Assembly: GCF_002900975.1 (NCBI RefSeq)
Contig: NZ_PJON01000004.1
Coordinates: forward strand, 297,335-361,334
DNA: 64,000 nt
Source: Tabrizicola aquatica
Lineage (GTDB): Bacteria > Pseudomonadota > Alphaproteobacteria > Rhodobacterales > Rhodobacteraceae
Direction: 5' to 3'
Below are positions 51,900 through 61,699 of this stretch, in pieces (within the stretch, counting starts at the first letter, position 1; each line of letters starts with the position of its first letter). A model generated the notes under the pieces. It saw nothing but the letters and a program-made list of their open reading frames with translations, ran no database searches and was not told the origin of the DNA. Position numbers and translations under genes: made by a program.

Positions 51900-52979
51900 C
51901 TAGACGCCCCAGTCGGCGGCCTGCATCTCGCGCAGGCGGCTGGCGGTGCGCTCGAATTCGAAGGCGCCGGTGCCTTCCAGATACAACCGTTCGGGCATAT
52001 CCGCGGCCGAGGCGATCAGGCGAACCTTCGCCTCGTAAAGCGCGTCGATCAGCGTGACGAACCGCTTGGCCTCGTTGTAGTTTTCGGCCGAAAGCTGCGG
52101 GATATCCTCCAGGATCAGAACCCGCAGGGCCTGGGCAATGGCCAGATAGTCCGCAGGTCCAAGGGGCTTGGCGCAAAGGTCCCAGAAGGTTGCCCGCCCG
52201 ATGCCGTTGGCAAAGCGCGGCAGAACCAATTCGCGGCCGTTGACCTGCAGAGTCAGGGGGGCGGCCGGGGCGCCGCCGGTCAGGTCGGTCCAGATCGCGG
52301 CGATCTGCGTCGTGGCGCTGCGGGCCGGGTGGAAATAGACCTGCGCCCCCGCGAGACGATGCTGGCGATAGTCGGTGGGGCTTTCCAGTTCCACCACTTG
52401 CAGCCGGTCCTCCAGCATCGCGATGAAGGGCAGGAAGATGCCACGGTTGAGGCCGTTCAGGTACAGGTCCTTGGGCGGCCGGTTCGAAGTAGTAACCACC
52501 ACTACCCCCGCCGCGAACAGCTTTTCGAACAGGCGGCCCACGATCATCGCATCGGCGATGTCGGTGATCTGCATCTCGTCAAAAGCCAGAAGCCGGACCT
52601 CACGGATCACCGCCTCGGCCACCGGGGCCAAGGGGTCCTCGACCCCCTGCTTGCGGGCGGCGTGAATGCCGCGCTGGATCTCTTGCATGAAGGCGTGGAA
52701 ATGCACCCGGCGCTTTTGCGGGATCGCCGTGGCCTCGGTAAAAAGGTCCATCAGCATGGACTTGCCGCGCCCGACCCCGCCCCACAGATACATGCCCTTC
52801 GGCGGGGTGATCGGCCGGGCGAACAGGCCCGCGAACAGCCCGACACGGCGGGTCGCGTTCTCTTCCAGCCACAGGCGGATGGCCTCCAGCGGGGCCAGGA
52901 CGGCGTGTTGGGCCGGGTCGGGCCGCAGGGTCCCCTCTGCCACCCGGGCCTCATAGATTTCGGTCAAGGTCCGGCGCAT
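51900..52979 (-). CDS. zapE: Cell division ATPase ZapE (AFG1-like)
   Basis: The 359-residue P-loop ATPase has Walker A GGVGRGKSMLMD near residue 67, the HFHAFMQEIQRG motif, Walker B RLLAFDEMQITDIADAM, and VVTTSNRPPKDLY for the sensor. Bacterial ZapE acts at the Z ring and is linked to protein quality control in mitochondria. The start at 52979 shares one base with the stop of the VOC gene (TGATG), so the two are coupled. Confidence 0.93.
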   Translation of the reverse strand: MRRTLTEIYEARVAEGTLRPDPAQHAVLAPLEAIRLWLEENATRRVGLFAGLFARPITPPKGMYLWGGVGRGKSMLMDLFTEATAIPQKRRVHFHAFMQEIQRGIHAARKQGVEDPLAPVAEAVIREVRLLAFDEMQITDIADAMIVGRLFEKLFAAGVVVVTTSNRPPKDLYLNGLNRGIFLPFIAMLEDRLQVVELESPTDYRQHRLAGAQVYFHPARSATTQIAAIWTDLTGGAPAAPLTLQVNGRELVLPRFANGIGRATFWDLCAKPLGPADYLAIAQALRVLILEDIPQLSAENYNEAKRFVTLIDALYEAKVRLIASAADMPERLYLEGTGAFEFERTASRLREMQAADWGV

Positions 52980-53611
52980 CACAAGGGGGCGAGGATCAGG
53001 TCCTCGGGGCCCTGGATCGGGGCGGACAGCCCGGCGACAAGCAGCCGCGACCACAGCCCCTGTACCGCACGCGGGGCCGAGGGGGGTTGGAAAAGCTCGA
53101 TCACCGCGCCGTGGAAGGCAAGAAAGCGGACGGGGATCACGCCCTCGGGGCGCTGCAGGTTCACGGCGGCCGTCAGGCGCGCACCTTGTGTGACGAAGAA
53201 GTCCTGCATGGCCACAAGGTCATGGCAGGGGATGCCGACATGGTCGTGCCCGACCGCTGCCGGTGCCCCGGTGACGCGCTGGCACAACTCGATCCGGGCG
53301 CCTTCGGGGCCGGCCAGGTAGACGAAGCGGAGGCCGTCCTCCCAGAATTCCGGGATCAGTTCTGGCCCCTTGGGAGTGATCGCTGCATCCAGCGCAATCC
53401 CTTTCGCGGCCAGCGCCGCCACCGCCGCGTCGATATCCGGGACCGTCAGCGCCAGATGGTCGATCCGGCCATGACCCTGCGGCTGCCCCTCGACCAGCCG
53501 CAGCGATTGCGAGCTCAGCCGCCAAAGCCCGCCATCAGACTGAAAGCCGAAACTCTCCAGAACCTTGGCCCCAGTTTCAGGCGATTGCAGGGTAAGTTCA
53601 GGAACCAGCAC
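52979..53611 (-). CDS. VOC-superfamily (glyoxalase-like) protein
   Basis: The 210-residue protein has two VOC modules. IDHLALTVPDIDAAVAALAA (about residue 50) starts the first and HDHVGIPCHDLVAMQDFF the second, with the metal-ligand candidates His52 and His128 and Glu in RIELCQ and VIELFQ. It starts at GTG 53611 behind AGGGGG. Family members include lyases, dioxygenases and resistance proteins; the substrate is unknown. It lies 10 nt after the aldo/keto reductase gene and overlaps zapE. Confidence 0.82.
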   Translation of the reverse strand: MLVPELTLQSPETGAKVLESFGFQSDGGLWRLSSQSLRLVEGQPQGHGRIDHLALTVPDIDAAVAALAAKGIALDAAITPKGPELIPEFWEDGLRFVYLAGPEGARIELCQRVTGAPAAVGHDHVGIPCHDLVAMQDFFVTQGARLTAAVNLQRPEGVIPVRFLAFHGAVIELFQPPSAPRAVQGLWSRLLVAGLSAPIQGPEDLILAPL

Positions 53612-53621
53612 CGTCAGCCCC

Positions 53622-54443
53622 CTAGCCGAACGTCAGCGGATCGGGACCGCAGCGGCTGCCCTCGTCCAGCGTAGCGATGGCGGCCATTTCCTCGGGCAAA
53701 AGCTCCCAACCGAAGAGATCGAGGTTTTCGGCCTGCCCTTCGGCCCGGGTCGAGCGCGGGATGACCGACAGGCCCAACTGCACATGCCAGCGCAGGATCA
53801 CTTGCGCCGGGGTCTTGCCGGTGCGGACCGCAGCGGCCTGGATCGGTGCCGCGTCGAAGCTGCGGCCCTGGCCAAGCGGCGTCCAGCTTTGCGTGACGAT
53901 CCCCATCCGGTCATGCAATGCGCGCAGCTCTGCCTGTTGCAGCCGGGGGTTCAGCTCGATCTGGTTCAGCACCGGGACCACGCCGGTTTCCTGCACCAGA
54001 CGTTCAAGATGCTGGCCCATGAAGTTCGACACGCCGATGGACCGGACCCGCCCCTCTTCGCGCAGCCGGATCAGGGCGCGCCATGTGTCCAGATAGCGGT
54101 CCTTTGCCGGGACAGGCCAGTGGATCAGGCACAGTTCGACCCGTTCCATCCCCAAACGCGCAAGGCTTGCCTCGACCGCACGCAGCGTCGCGTCATAGCC
54201 CTGATCGTCGTTCCAGACCTTGGTGGTGACGAAGATCTCGTCCCGCGGCACATCACTGTCGCGAACACCGGCGCCCAGGCCTTCTTCGTTCCCATAGATC
54301 GCCGCACCGTCGATCAGCCGATAGCCCAACCCAAGCGCCTGCGCGACCGTCGCCGCCGTGGAGGCTGCCGGAACCTGCCAGACGCCAAGGCCAAGCTGGG
54401 GAATGGAATGGCCGTCGTTCAGCCGAAGTCGTGCTGGGGGCAT
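53622..54443 (-). CDS. Aldo/keto reductase (2,5-diketogluconate reductase type)
   Basis: The 273-residue NADPH-dependent TIM barrel has the catalytic tetrad within LIDGAAIYGNEEGLG (Asp, Tyr), VTTKVWN (Lys) and CLIHWPVP (His), and the cofactor segment VIPRSTRAEGQAENLDLF. Members reduce 2,5-diketogluconate, methylglyoxal and other carbonyls. The start at 54443 is where the homology begins. It heads a tight group with VOC and zapE; the gene downstream of BKACE suggests carbonyl metabolism in the area. Confidence 0.92.
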   Translation of the reverse strand: MPPARLRLNDGHSIPQLGLGVWQVPAASTAATVAQALGLGYRLIDGAAIYGNEEGLGAGVRDSDVPRDEIFVTTKVWNDDQGYDATLRAVEASLARLGMERVELCLIHWPVPAKDRYLDTWRALIRLREEGRVRSIGVSNFMGQHLERLVQETGVVPVLNQIELNPRLQQAELRALHDRMGIVTQSWTPLGQGRSFDAAPIQAAAVRTGKTPAQVILRWHVQLGLSVIPRSTRAEGQAENLDLFGWELLPEEMAAIATLDEGSRCGPDPLTFG

Positions 54444-54504
54444 TGGGTGTCCTGAAACTGTCGGGCCGAGAAAGGGCCAAACCGCCCCCCATGGCAAGAG
54501 CAAA

Positions 54505-55359
54505 TCAACCCGCCGGTTGGCGCAATCCCAGGATGGCGCGCGCGGTCTGCCAGTCGGCCACCGGGCGCTCGTAACGCGCGCAAAGCTCGACCACCCGGCG
54601 CACGAGGGCGGCGTTTGAAGGCGCCAGCCGGTCACGATCCAGCCGCACGTTATCCTCCAGCCCGGTGCGCGCATGGCCGCCCGAGGCCACGGCCCAGTCG
54701 TTCAGCACGATCTGCTGCGGTCCGATCCCGGCGGCGCACCAAGGGGCATCGGGGCCGAAAAGGCGGTGAACCGTGCGAATGTAATAGTCGAACACGTCCC
54801 GGTCGGCGGGCATGGCGTTCTTGACGCCCATGACGAACTGCACATAGGGCGTCCCCTTGATCTGGCCCTTCTGCTGCATCTCGTGCGCCTTCAAGATGTG
54901 CGACAGATCAAAGCACTCCAGCTCCGGCTTCACGTCGTACTTCAGCATCTCGGCCGCCAGCCAGTCGATCAGGTCCGGCGGGTTCTCATAGACGCGGGTG
55001 GGAAAGTTGTTCGACCCCGTGGTCAGCGAGGCCATGTCCGGCCGCAGCGGCAGCATCCCCCCGCGTGCCTGCCCTGCCCCGGACCGACCCCCGGTCGAAA
55101 GCTGGACGATCAGGCCGGGACAATGCTTTTCCAACCCCTCTTTCAGCCGGGCAAATCGTTCGGGGTCCGAGGTCGGCTTCCCCTCGGCGTCGCGGACGTG
55201 GCAATGGGCAATGGTGGCGCCGGCCTCGAACGCCTCATGCGTCGACTCGATCTGCTCGGCAATCGTGATCGGCACTGCCGGGTTGTTCTCTTTCGTCGGC
55301 AACGAGCCGGTGATGGCGACGCAGATGATGCAGGGCTTGCCGGCGTGGGGGTTCGTCAT
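54505..55359 (-). CDS. BKACE family (3-keto-5-aminohexanoate cleavage enzyme-like)
   Basis: The 284-residue TIM barrel has the BKACE metal motif ATIAHCHVRD with His52 and His54, STGGRSGAGQARGG, and TGLEDNVRLDRD close to the C-terminus. BKACE enzymes cleave beta-keto acids with acetyl-CoA to acetoacetate and a CoA ester; the substrate range differs by subgroup and is not set here. The start at 55359 was chosen by homology. It lies between gnd and the aldo/keto reductase gene on the same strand. Confidence 0.9.
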   Translation of the reverse strand: MTNPHAGKPCIICVAITGSLPTKENNPAVPITIAEQIESTHEAFEAGATIAHCHVRDAEGKPTSDPERFARLKEGLEKHCPGLIVQLSTGGRSGAGQARGGMLPLRPDMASLTTGSNNFPTRVYENPPDLIDWLAAEMLKYDVKPELECFDLSHILKAHEMQQKGQIKGTPYVQFVMGVKNAMPADRDVFDYYIRTVHRLFGPDAPWCAAGIGPQQIVLNDWAVASGGHARTGLEDNVRLDRDRLAPSNAALVRRVVELCARYERPVADWQTARAILGLRQPAG

Positions 55360-55437
55360 GGGTTGGCTTTCGTCAGGCGCGATGATCGCGATCATACCGA
55401 GGCGGCCCTGCCGGAAGAATGCGAAACCCGTCGGGCT

Positions 55438-56856
55438 TCATGTCTTTTCGTTATGATCCTGCGCCCAGGGGCCATGCGGCCGATCCAGCCCATCCAACCG
55501 TTCGAACCCGTGCAGCCCGAAGAAATCGCGTTGCCCCTGGATCATGTTGGCCGTCCCGCGCGCGGTCCGCATCATGTCGAACCAGGCCAGCCCCGCGCCC
55601 AGCGCCGGAAGGGCCAAGCCATGCAATGCCCCCGCCGCCACCACCCGGCGCAAGGCCGGCATCGTGTCGCGAAGAAGGTCGGCGAAGAATGGCTTCAGCA
55701 TCAGGTTCCGCCCGGGTTCTTCGGCCAGGGCGGATGCCATGTCGTTCAGCATCGCGGACCGGATGATGCAACCCGCCCGCCAGACCCGCGCGATGGCGGG
55801 ACGATCAAGGGCCCAGCCGAACTGCTGCCCTGCCGCCGTCATCATCGCGAAGCCCTGCGCATAGCACAGGATCTTGCCCGCAATCAGCGCATTCTCAAGG
55901 TCCTCAAGTGTCAGACCGGCAGACAGCGGCTGCGGTGCGGGGCCATAGAGTGCCTCGCCCGCCGCCCGCTCTGCCCGCCGGGCCGAGACGTTGCGGGCCA
56001 TCACCGCCGCCTCAATCACCGGGATCGGCGCGCCCAGATCCTGCGCCTCGATCGCGGTCCAGCGCCCGGTGCCCTTTTGCCCAGCCGCGTCGACGATCAT
56101 GTCCAAAAGCGGCCCACCCGTCACGGGATCGCTCGCCCCCGCCACCTCGGCCGAGATCTCGACGAGATATGACCGCAACAGGCCCCGGTTCCAGCCGGCA
56201 AAGGTCTTGGCAATGGCGGGCGCTTCCAGTCCAAGGCCATCGCGCAGGACGCCGTAGGTCTCGGCGATCATCTGCATGTCGGCATATTCGATCCCGTTGT
56301 GGACGGCCTTGACGAAATGTCCCGCCCCGTCCGGGCCCAGATGGGCCGCGCAGGGGGTGCCATCCTCGGCCCGGGCGGCAATCGCCTGAAGGACGGGGGC
56401 GACCTGCGCCCAATCCCCCGCCGTGCCGCCCGCCATGATGGACGGCCCATGCCGCGCCCCGTCTTCCCCGCCGGAGACACCGATCCCCATGAAGCGGAAC
56501 GGCAGACCGCCACGCGCCCGACGGTTGGTATCGTGGAAATTGGCGTTTCCCGCGTCGATCACCAGGTCCTCGGGTCGCAGCAAGGGGGCAAGAGCCGCCA
56601 GTTGGTCATCCACGGCTTGCCCGGCGGGGACCATCAGGATGATTGCCCGCGGCCCCTGCATCGCTGCCACCAGATCGGACAGCGTGGCAGCGGGGACGAT
56701 CCGCTGCGCCAGCGCCCCTGCCTGGGCATGGAACGCCTGCGTCACAGAGCCTGTGCGGTTCCAGACCGCGATGGGAAAGCCCTTCTCGGCAATATTCATG
56801 GCCAGCGCGGCCCCCATGGTCCCCAGGCCGATCAACCCGATCTGCGGTTTGCTCAT
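55438..56856 (-). CDS. gnd: 6-phosphogluconate dehydrogenase (decarboxylating)
   Basis: The 472-residue enzyme of the oxidative pentose phosphate pathway has the NADP motif GLIGLGTMGAALAMNIAEKG, the catalytic GAGHFVKAVHNGIEYADMQM segment and the 6PGD helical domain with TFAGWNRGLLRSYL. Length is typical of the dimeric form. It is separated by 59 nt from tctE upstream and by 78 nt from BKACE downstream, so read-through is possible. gntK at 8728 supplies the same substrate but is far away. Confidence 0.95.
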   Translation of the reverse strand: MSKPQIGLIGLGTMGAALAMNIAEKGFPIAVWNRTGSVTQAFHAQAGALAQRIVPAATLSDLVAAMQGPRAIILMVPAGQAVDDQLAALAPLLRPEDLVIDAGNANFHDTNRRARGGLPFRFMGIGVSGGEDGARHGPSIMAGGTAGDWAQVAPVLQAIAARAEDGTPCAAHLGPDGAGHFVKAVHNGIEYADMQMIAETYGVLRDGLGLEAPAIAKTFAGWNRGLLRSYLVEISAEVAGASDPVTGGPLLDMIVDAAGQKGTGRWTAIEAQDLGAPIPVIEAAVMARNVSARRAERAAGEALYGPAPQPLSAGLTLEDLENALIAGKILCYAQGFAMMTAAGQQFGWALDRPAIARVWRAGCIIRSAMLNDMASALAEEPGRNLMLKPFFADLLRDTMPALRRVVAAGALHGLALPALGAGLAWFDMMRTARGTANMIQGQRDFFGLHGFERLDGLDRPHGPWAQDHNEKT

Positions 56857-56915
56857 TGCGTCCCGATCCTTTCCATCTTCCGGCCCAGGCCAACGTGGCG
56901 CTGGCTTGGTCGTTC

Positions 56916-58286
56916 CTATCCAGCCATGGCGGGCAAGCGGACCGTGACCGCCAGGCCAATGCCGTCGGCGCCACGATCCAGCGCCATCTCGGCCTGCAAG
57001 GCCCGTGCGATTTCGGCCACGATGTGCAAGCCCAGCCCGTGCGTCCCAAGCCGCGCCTCTTCGGCCGCGCGGTCGGGCGTAAGCCGGCCTTTCAGCGTCT
57101 CAAGTGTCGCATCAGGCAAGGCGGGGCCGGTATCCTCGACGCGCAGGCAGGGTCCGGGTCCGACGTGCACGGTCACGACGGTCCGTTCGGGCGAATGATT
57201 CAAGGCATTACCGACCAGGTTGCGCAGAAGTTCTTCCAGCAGAACCTCCTCGCTCCATGCCAGCAGTTGGTCGGGGCCGTCATAGCCCAGGTCCTGATGG
57301 CGGCGCATTGCCTGCGGCAGCAGGTCAGCCGTGACGTTGCGCGCCAGGGCCGCCACGTCCACGGTCTGAAGCTGTGGCCTGGTCCCCGTCGCCTCGACCC
57401 GCGCCAGAAGCAGGACCTGTTGCAGCACACGCTCGATCCTGATCAACGCGGCGTCTGCCTTCGTCAGGGCCTCAGGGCGCTGGGTATCGCGCGAGGACAT
57501 GGCGATCTGCGTTCGGGCGACCGTCAGCGGGGTGCGGATCTGATGATTGGCATTGCTGGCAAAATTCTGCAGCGCCGTCATGGCCTTGGCCAACCGGGAC
57601 AGAAAGCCGTTCAACGCGTCCAGCACCGGGCGCAATTCGTCCGGGGCCTCGGCCCGGATCGGGGTCAGGTCGTGCGGCTCCCGCGCGGCGATGGCGCGGG
57701 ACAGGCGATCCAGCGGCCGCAGCGCATAGGTGGCCACCGTCCAGGCAACCAGCGCGGCCCCGGCGATCAGCCCCGCGATCCGCAGCGCCGACCGGGTCAG
57801 GATCGATGTTGCGAGGGCCTCCCGCGCCCGGGTGGTCTCTGCAACGGTGACCGTGAAGGGCAAGGTGCCTTCGCCGGTGGTCAGTTCTCGCTGAAGCGTC
57901 GCCGTGCGGATCGGCAAGGTCTTGTAGCTGGCATCCGCCAGAGCAGTGTCCTCGTCCGTCGGGACCGGAATCGGGGAAAGATCCTGGTATCCCGTCAGGG
58001 TACCTGCGGGCCCGTCCACGCGGTAGAAAACCTGGTCCTGCGCGGTCGAGGACAGCATGTCGAGAGCTGAGAAGGGAATCGAGATGGCCAGCCGCCCTTC
58101 GGCGTCGACACTGACCCCTTCGGCGATGGCCATGGCCGACCCGATCAGGACGCGGTCGGACACCTCGCGCGCGGTGCGCAACGCCTCGATCCGGGTGTCG
58201 ACAAGCGCCAGAGCCCCGATAGCGGCTGTGGCAAGGACCAACCAGACCAGGATCGTTCGGCGCAGCGAGGCGGGGCGGTCAGCCAC
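56916..58286 (-). CDS. tctE: Sensor histidine kinase TctE
   Basis: The 456-residue membrane kinase has helices at about 10-30 and 168-188, a periplasmic TctE-type sensor domain between them (about 31-167), HisKA with His248 in ANHQIRTPL, and an HATPase domain with NLVGNALNHSPER and HGLGLHIVAEI. It starts at GTG 58286 and overlaps tctD by 8 nt. Divergent tctCBA genes suggest control of tricarboxylate uptake. Confidence 0.92.
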   Translation of the reverse strand: MADRPASLRRTILVWLVLATAAIGALALVDTRIEALRTAREVSDRVLIGSAMAIAEGVSVDAEGRLAISIPFSALDMLSSTAQDQVFYRVDGPAGTLTGYQDLSPIPVPTDEDTALADASYKTLPIRTATLQRELTTGEGTLPFTVTVAETTRAREALATSILTRSALRIAGLIAGAALVAWTVATYALRPLDRLSRAIAAREPHDLTPIRAEAPDELRPVLDALNGFLSRLAKAMTALQNFASNANHQIRTPLTVARTQIAMSSRDTQRPEALTKADAALIRIERVLQQVLLLARVEATGTRPQLQTVDVAALARNVTADLLPQAMRRHQDLGYDGPDQLLAWSEEVLLEELLRNLVGNALNHSPERTVVTVHVGPGPCLRVEDTGPALPDATLETLKGRLTPDRAAEEARLGTHGLGLHIVAEIARALQAEMALDRGADGIGLAVTVRLPAMAG

Positions 58287-58950
58287 CAGGACGCTCCAGC
58301 AAATAGCCCAGGCCGCGGGCCGTGCGCAGCGTCAGCCCGTGGGGTTGCAGCCGTCGGCGTAGGCGGCTGACATATTGCTCGATCGCATTGTCGGACAGGC
58401 TGTCGTCCAACGAGGTCAGCGACTGCACGATCGCGTCCTTGCCGACGACACGGCCGGCACGCAGGAAGAACAGCTCCAGCAGGGCCAATTCCCGGGGTGG
58501 CAGGTCAAGCTGGTCGTCGCCGGCGTGAAAGCGGCGGGACGCCATGTCGAAGCGGACCGCCCCGATCTGCAGTTCGGAAGCATGGTGCCCAGCCTGCCGA
58601 CGCAGGATCGACCGGACGCGGGCCTCGAACTCGCCCACATCGAAAGGTTTCACCATGTAGTCATCCGCCCCGAGGTCCAGCCCCGCGACCCGTTCGGCAG
58701 GTTCGCCTCGGGCGGTCAGGATCAGGATCGGAACCGGGTTCTTCCTGCCCCGCAACGAGCGCAGGACGGACAGCCCATCCTTTTCCGGCAGGTTGAGGTC
58801 CAGGATCACAAGATCGAACCGCTCTGCCCCGATCAACGCCTCGGCCGACAGTCCGTCATGGGTGACGTCCAGCGCATAGCCCGCGCCAAGCAGAAGCGCG
58901 GTCAGCGCCTCGGCCAGGGGCAGGTCATCCTCGACAAGCAGGATTCGCAT
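58279..58950 (-). CDS. tctD: Response regulator TctD (OmpR family)
   Basis: The 223-residue protein has a receiver with Asp51 in VILDLNLPEKDG and Lys in DDYMVKPFD, and an OmpR winged helix with DNAIEQYVSRLRRRLQ. Start at 58950 (MRILLVEDD) by homology. It overlaps tctE by 8 nt. It should activate the divergent transporter genes under citrate or a related acid. Confidence 0.94.
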   Translation of the reverse strand: MRILLVEDDLPLAEALTALLLGAGYALDVTHDGLSAEALIGAERFDLVILDLNLPEKDGLSVLRSLRGRKNPVPILILTARGEPAERVAGLDLGADDYMVKPFDVGEFEARVRSILRRQAGHHASELQIGAVRFDMASRRFHAGDDQLDLPPRELALLELFFLRAGRVVGKDAIVQSLTSLDDSLSDNAIEQYVSRLRRRLQPHGLTLRTARGLGYLLERPGG

Positions 58951-59011
58951 CCTGGCAGCGTAAGGCATGAGGTTACGGTTACGGAAGAGAGATTGGCGCA
59001 AGGCTTGGACT

Positions 59012-59038
59012 GCTCGTCGATGACTTCGTCACTCCTCG
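59012..59038. repeat. Interspersed palindrome GCTCGTCGA...CTCCTCG, copy 3
   Basis: GCTCGTCGATGACTTCGTCA is followed by CTCCTCG. Compared with copy 1, the stem TGCAC/GTGCA is TGAC/GTCA here, so the pairing is kept while the sequence changes. It lies between the divergent tctD and binding-protein genes, with CGACGAG a little further on that could pair with the first CTCGTCG. Confidence 0.75.
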
Positions 59039-59116
59039 AAGGTTCCCGACGAGAAGACGCAGTCGCACGAGGAGGGGCGGTTGTCGCAGCGCGGGGGATG
59101 CGGTTAGGCTGGACCG

Positions 59117-60163
59117 ATGCGCATGATGCTGGCCTTGCTGACCCTGGTTGCCCTGCCGCTTCAGGCAGAGGTGGTGGTCTTTCCCGCGCCTCAGCCGGCC
59201 GGGCGCGAGCTTGTCGTGTATTCTTCCCTCGACTCTCCCTTGGCCCGGCCGCTGGTCGAGGCGTTCCAGACGGTTCGACCGGATATCGCCGTGCGCTATG
59301 TGGACCTGCTGACCGGCGAGATTGCGCAGCGTGTGACGGACGAAACCGATGCCGGACAGCCTACGGCGGATCTGGTGTTCTCTTCGGCGATGGATGTCAC
59401 GGTAAAGCTGGCCAATGACGGCTACGCACGCGAAGCGAGGGTGGCGGCAGCCGCAGTCTGGCCGGATTGGGCGGCGTGGCGCAGCATGGTCTTTGCCCTG
59501 ACGTTCGAGCCTGGGGTGATCGTCTACCACCGCCCTTCCTTCCCGAACGGACCGCCGGACACACGGGCCGCGCTGATGGACTGGCTGGACACGGCCCCAA
59601 AGGGGGTGATCGGGACCTATGACATCTCCCGTTCGGCCGTGGGCTACCTGTATCTGATGCGGGACATGGAACATTTCGCCGATCTCTGGCCACTGGTCCG
59701 GGCGATGGGACGGGCCGGGGTGCAGACCTATCCAACCTCGCAGGATGTGATCGACGGCGTCAATTCGGGCAAGTTGCACCTGGGCTACAATGTGCTGGGA
59801 TCTTACGCGGCTGACCAGGCCGCCCGGCTGCCAAATATCGGGTTGGTCCTGCCGCGTGACTATGTCGTGGTGATCAGCCGGGTGGCGCTGGTGCCACGCG
59901 CCGCCGCGAACCCGGAGTTGGGTGAGGCTTTCCTCGCTTTCCTCATGTCGCGCGACGGGCAGACGGTGCTGGCCGAGAGGCTGCGCCTGCCCGCCGTCAG
60001 CCTGGAGGTGCGCGGCAAGGACTCGGCCGCCGCGATGCAAGAGGCGCTTGGGGCGAAGCTTCGGCCGGTGGCTGTTTCGCCGGGGCTTCTGGCCTATCTG
60101 GACGCGGCCAGTCGGGCGCAGGTGCTGGCCCAGTGGAATGCCGCATTGGAAGGCAGCGAGTAG
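59117..60163 (+). CDS. Extracellular solute-binding protein (Fe3+/SBP type 1-like) beside tctC
   Basis: The 348-residue protein has a signal peptide (MRMMLALLTLVALPLQAE), then ELVVYSSLDSPLARPLVEAF, the fold of FbpA-like binding proteins, YPTSQDVIDGVNSGKLHLGY, and ends in a helical lobe. No ABC permease or ATPase is near. It precedes tctC by 102 nt and diverges from tctDE. Similar genes lie in tctDE-tctCBA loci in other proteobacteria, so a part in sensing the acid for TctE is plausible, yet unproven. Confidence 0.87.
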   Translation: MRMMLALLTLVALPLQAEVVVFPAPQPAGRELVVYSSLDSPLARPLVEAFQTVRPDIAVRYVDLLTGEIAQRVTDETDAGQPTADLVFSSAMDVTVKLANDGYAREARVAAAAVWPDWAAWRSMVFALTFEPGVIVYHRPSFPNGPPDTRAALMDWLDTAPKGVIGTYDISRSAVGYLYLMRDMEHFADLWPLVRAMGRAGVQTYPTSQDVIDGVNSGKLHLGYNVLGSYAADQAARLPNIGLVLPRDYVVVISRVALVPRAAANPELGEAFLAFLMSRDGQTVLAERLRLPAVSLEVRGKDSAAAMQEALGAKLRPVAVSPGLLAYLDAASRAQVLAQWNAALEGSE

Positions 60164-60265
60164 CTGTCAGGTTCGTGACAGGTTGGCATGCTTTGCTGCA
60201 CCTGTTCCGGGGAGGGAGCCCCGGCAGATTCGGCGACTTCGGTTGCCACTAAGGGAGGAAACCAG

Positions 60266-61210
60266 ATGAAACATGCATTCCTTGGCGTGGCCTTCGCGGC
60301 TGCGCTGGCTGTTCCGGCTTTTGCGCAGGACTACACGATCATGGCCCCCGCCAACCCTGGCGGCGGCTGGGATGGCACAGCGCGCGCCATGCAAGAGGTC
60401 CTGCAGGCCGAAGGCATCGCGCCGTCGGTCGAAGTGACCAACGTTCCGGGCGCGGGCGGTACCGTAGGCCTGGCACAGTTCGTTGCCGACAGCGCGGGCG
60501 ATCCGACGAAGCTGATCGTCGGCGGGTATGTGATGGTGGGCGCGATCCTGACCAACGGCGCGCCGGTGACGCTCAAGGATGTTACCCCCATCGCGCGGCT
60601 GACGGGCGACACGCAGGCAATCGTCGTGCCTGCGGCTTCGGACATCCAGACCCTGGGCGATCTGGTCGAAAAGCTGAAGGCCGATCCGGGCGCGGTCAGC
60701 TGGGCTGGCGGCTCGGCGGGCGGCACGGACCACATCACCGTGGGTCTGCTGGCCAAGGCAGCGGGCGTTGACCCGACCAAGATCAACTATGTCGCCTTCT
60801 CGGGCGGCGGCGAGGCGATGGCGGCGATCCTGGGCAACCAGGTGACGGCAGGCGTGTCGTCCGTCGGCGAATTCGCCGAGCAGGTGAAGGCCGGGACCAT
60901 GCGGCTTTTGGCGGTCTCCTCGGCCGAGCGGCTGGAAGGCATCGACGCGCCGACCATCAAGGAAGCGGGCTTCGACGTCGTTGTCGAGAACTGGCGGATG
61001 GTTGCGGCAGCCCCCGGTCTTACACCCGAACAGGTGGCCAAGATCAGCGCCGACATGGAAAAGCTGAACGCCAGCGCCGGCTGGACGAAGATGCTGGCCG
61101 ACAAGGGCTGGACCAACACCTATCTCGCCGGAGACGCCTTCGCTGCCCAACTGGACGCGGACATCGCCGCGACCGAGACGGTGCTGCGCGACATCGGACT
61201 GGTCAAGTGA
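60266..61210 (+). CDS. tctC: Tricarboxylate-binding protein TctC
   Basis: The 314-residue periplasmic protein of the Bug family has a signal peptide ([20 protein letters not shown]) and the two-lobe motif [20 protein letters not shown] near residue 25, then [13 protein letters not shown] and [19 protein letters not shown]. It captures a tricarboxylate such as citrate for TctAB. GGGAGGAA lies before the ATG. Its stop overlaps the GTG of tctB. Confidence 0.93.
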   Translation: MKHAFLGVAFAAALAVPAFAQDYTIMAPANPGGGWDGTARAMQEVLQAEGIAPSVEVTNVPGAGGTVGLAQFVADSAGDPTKLIVGGYVMVGAILTNGAPVTLKDVTPIARLTGDTQAIVVPAASDIQTLGDLVEKLKADPGAVSWAGGSAGGTDHITVGLLAKAAGVDPTKINYVAFSGGGEAMAAILGNQVTAGVSSVGEFAEQVKAGTMRLLAVSSAERLEGIDAPTIKEAGFDVVVENWRMVAAAPGLTPEQVAKISADMEKLNASAGWTKMLADKGWTNTYLAGDAFAAQLDADIAATETVLRDIGLVK

Positions 61211-61695
61211 GTCAGGGGGTCTCCCCCGAACGCCGCCCCCGTTGGGCGGCGTTCATCATTGCGGCGGGTCTTGCCGGGCTGGCGGCGCTTCTACTGATCG
61301 ATGCGGCAGGTCTGAAACAGGATGGCGGCTATGCCGGTGTCGGGCCAGGCGACGTGCCGCGGATCGTCGCCTATGGCCTGCTGGTGCTGGCGGTGCTGAC
61401 TGTGCTGTCCGGCTTGAAGGGCAACCTGCCGCGCCCGCCACGTCAAGCCCCCGCCCCTGTGTTGTGGATCCTGGGGGGCCTTGGACTGCAACTGGCACTG
61501 CTGCATGTCGTGGGTTTCATCGTTTCGGGCGCGATCCTGTTCGGCATGACCGCGCGCGGCTTCGGGCAACGGCCTTTGTGGAAAGCGGTGGCCGTAGGGC
61601 TGGTGCTTGCGCTGGTGATCTATGGCGTCTTTGACCGGCTTTTGCAGCTGAACCTGCCAGCGGGACCGCTGGAGCGGCTGATCTTCAGGGGATAG
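61207..61695 (+). CDS. tctB: Small membrane subunit TctB
   Basis: The 162-residue membrane protein has four hydrophobic segments, with [20 protein letters not shown] and [20 protein letters not shown]. It is the poorly conserved small subunit of the TTT tricarboxylate transporter. It starts at a GTG overlapping the tctC stop (GTGA), and tctA follows after 4 nt. Confidence 0.9.
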   Translation: MSQGVSPERRPRWAAFIIAAGLAGLAALLLIDAAGLKQDGGYAGVGPGDVPRIVAYGLLVLAVLTVLSGLKGNLPRPPRQAPAPVLWILGGLGLQLALLHVVGFIVSGAILFGMTARGFGQRPLWKAVAVGLVLALVIYGVFDRLLQLNLPAGPLERLIFRG

Positions 61696-61699
61696 CGCG

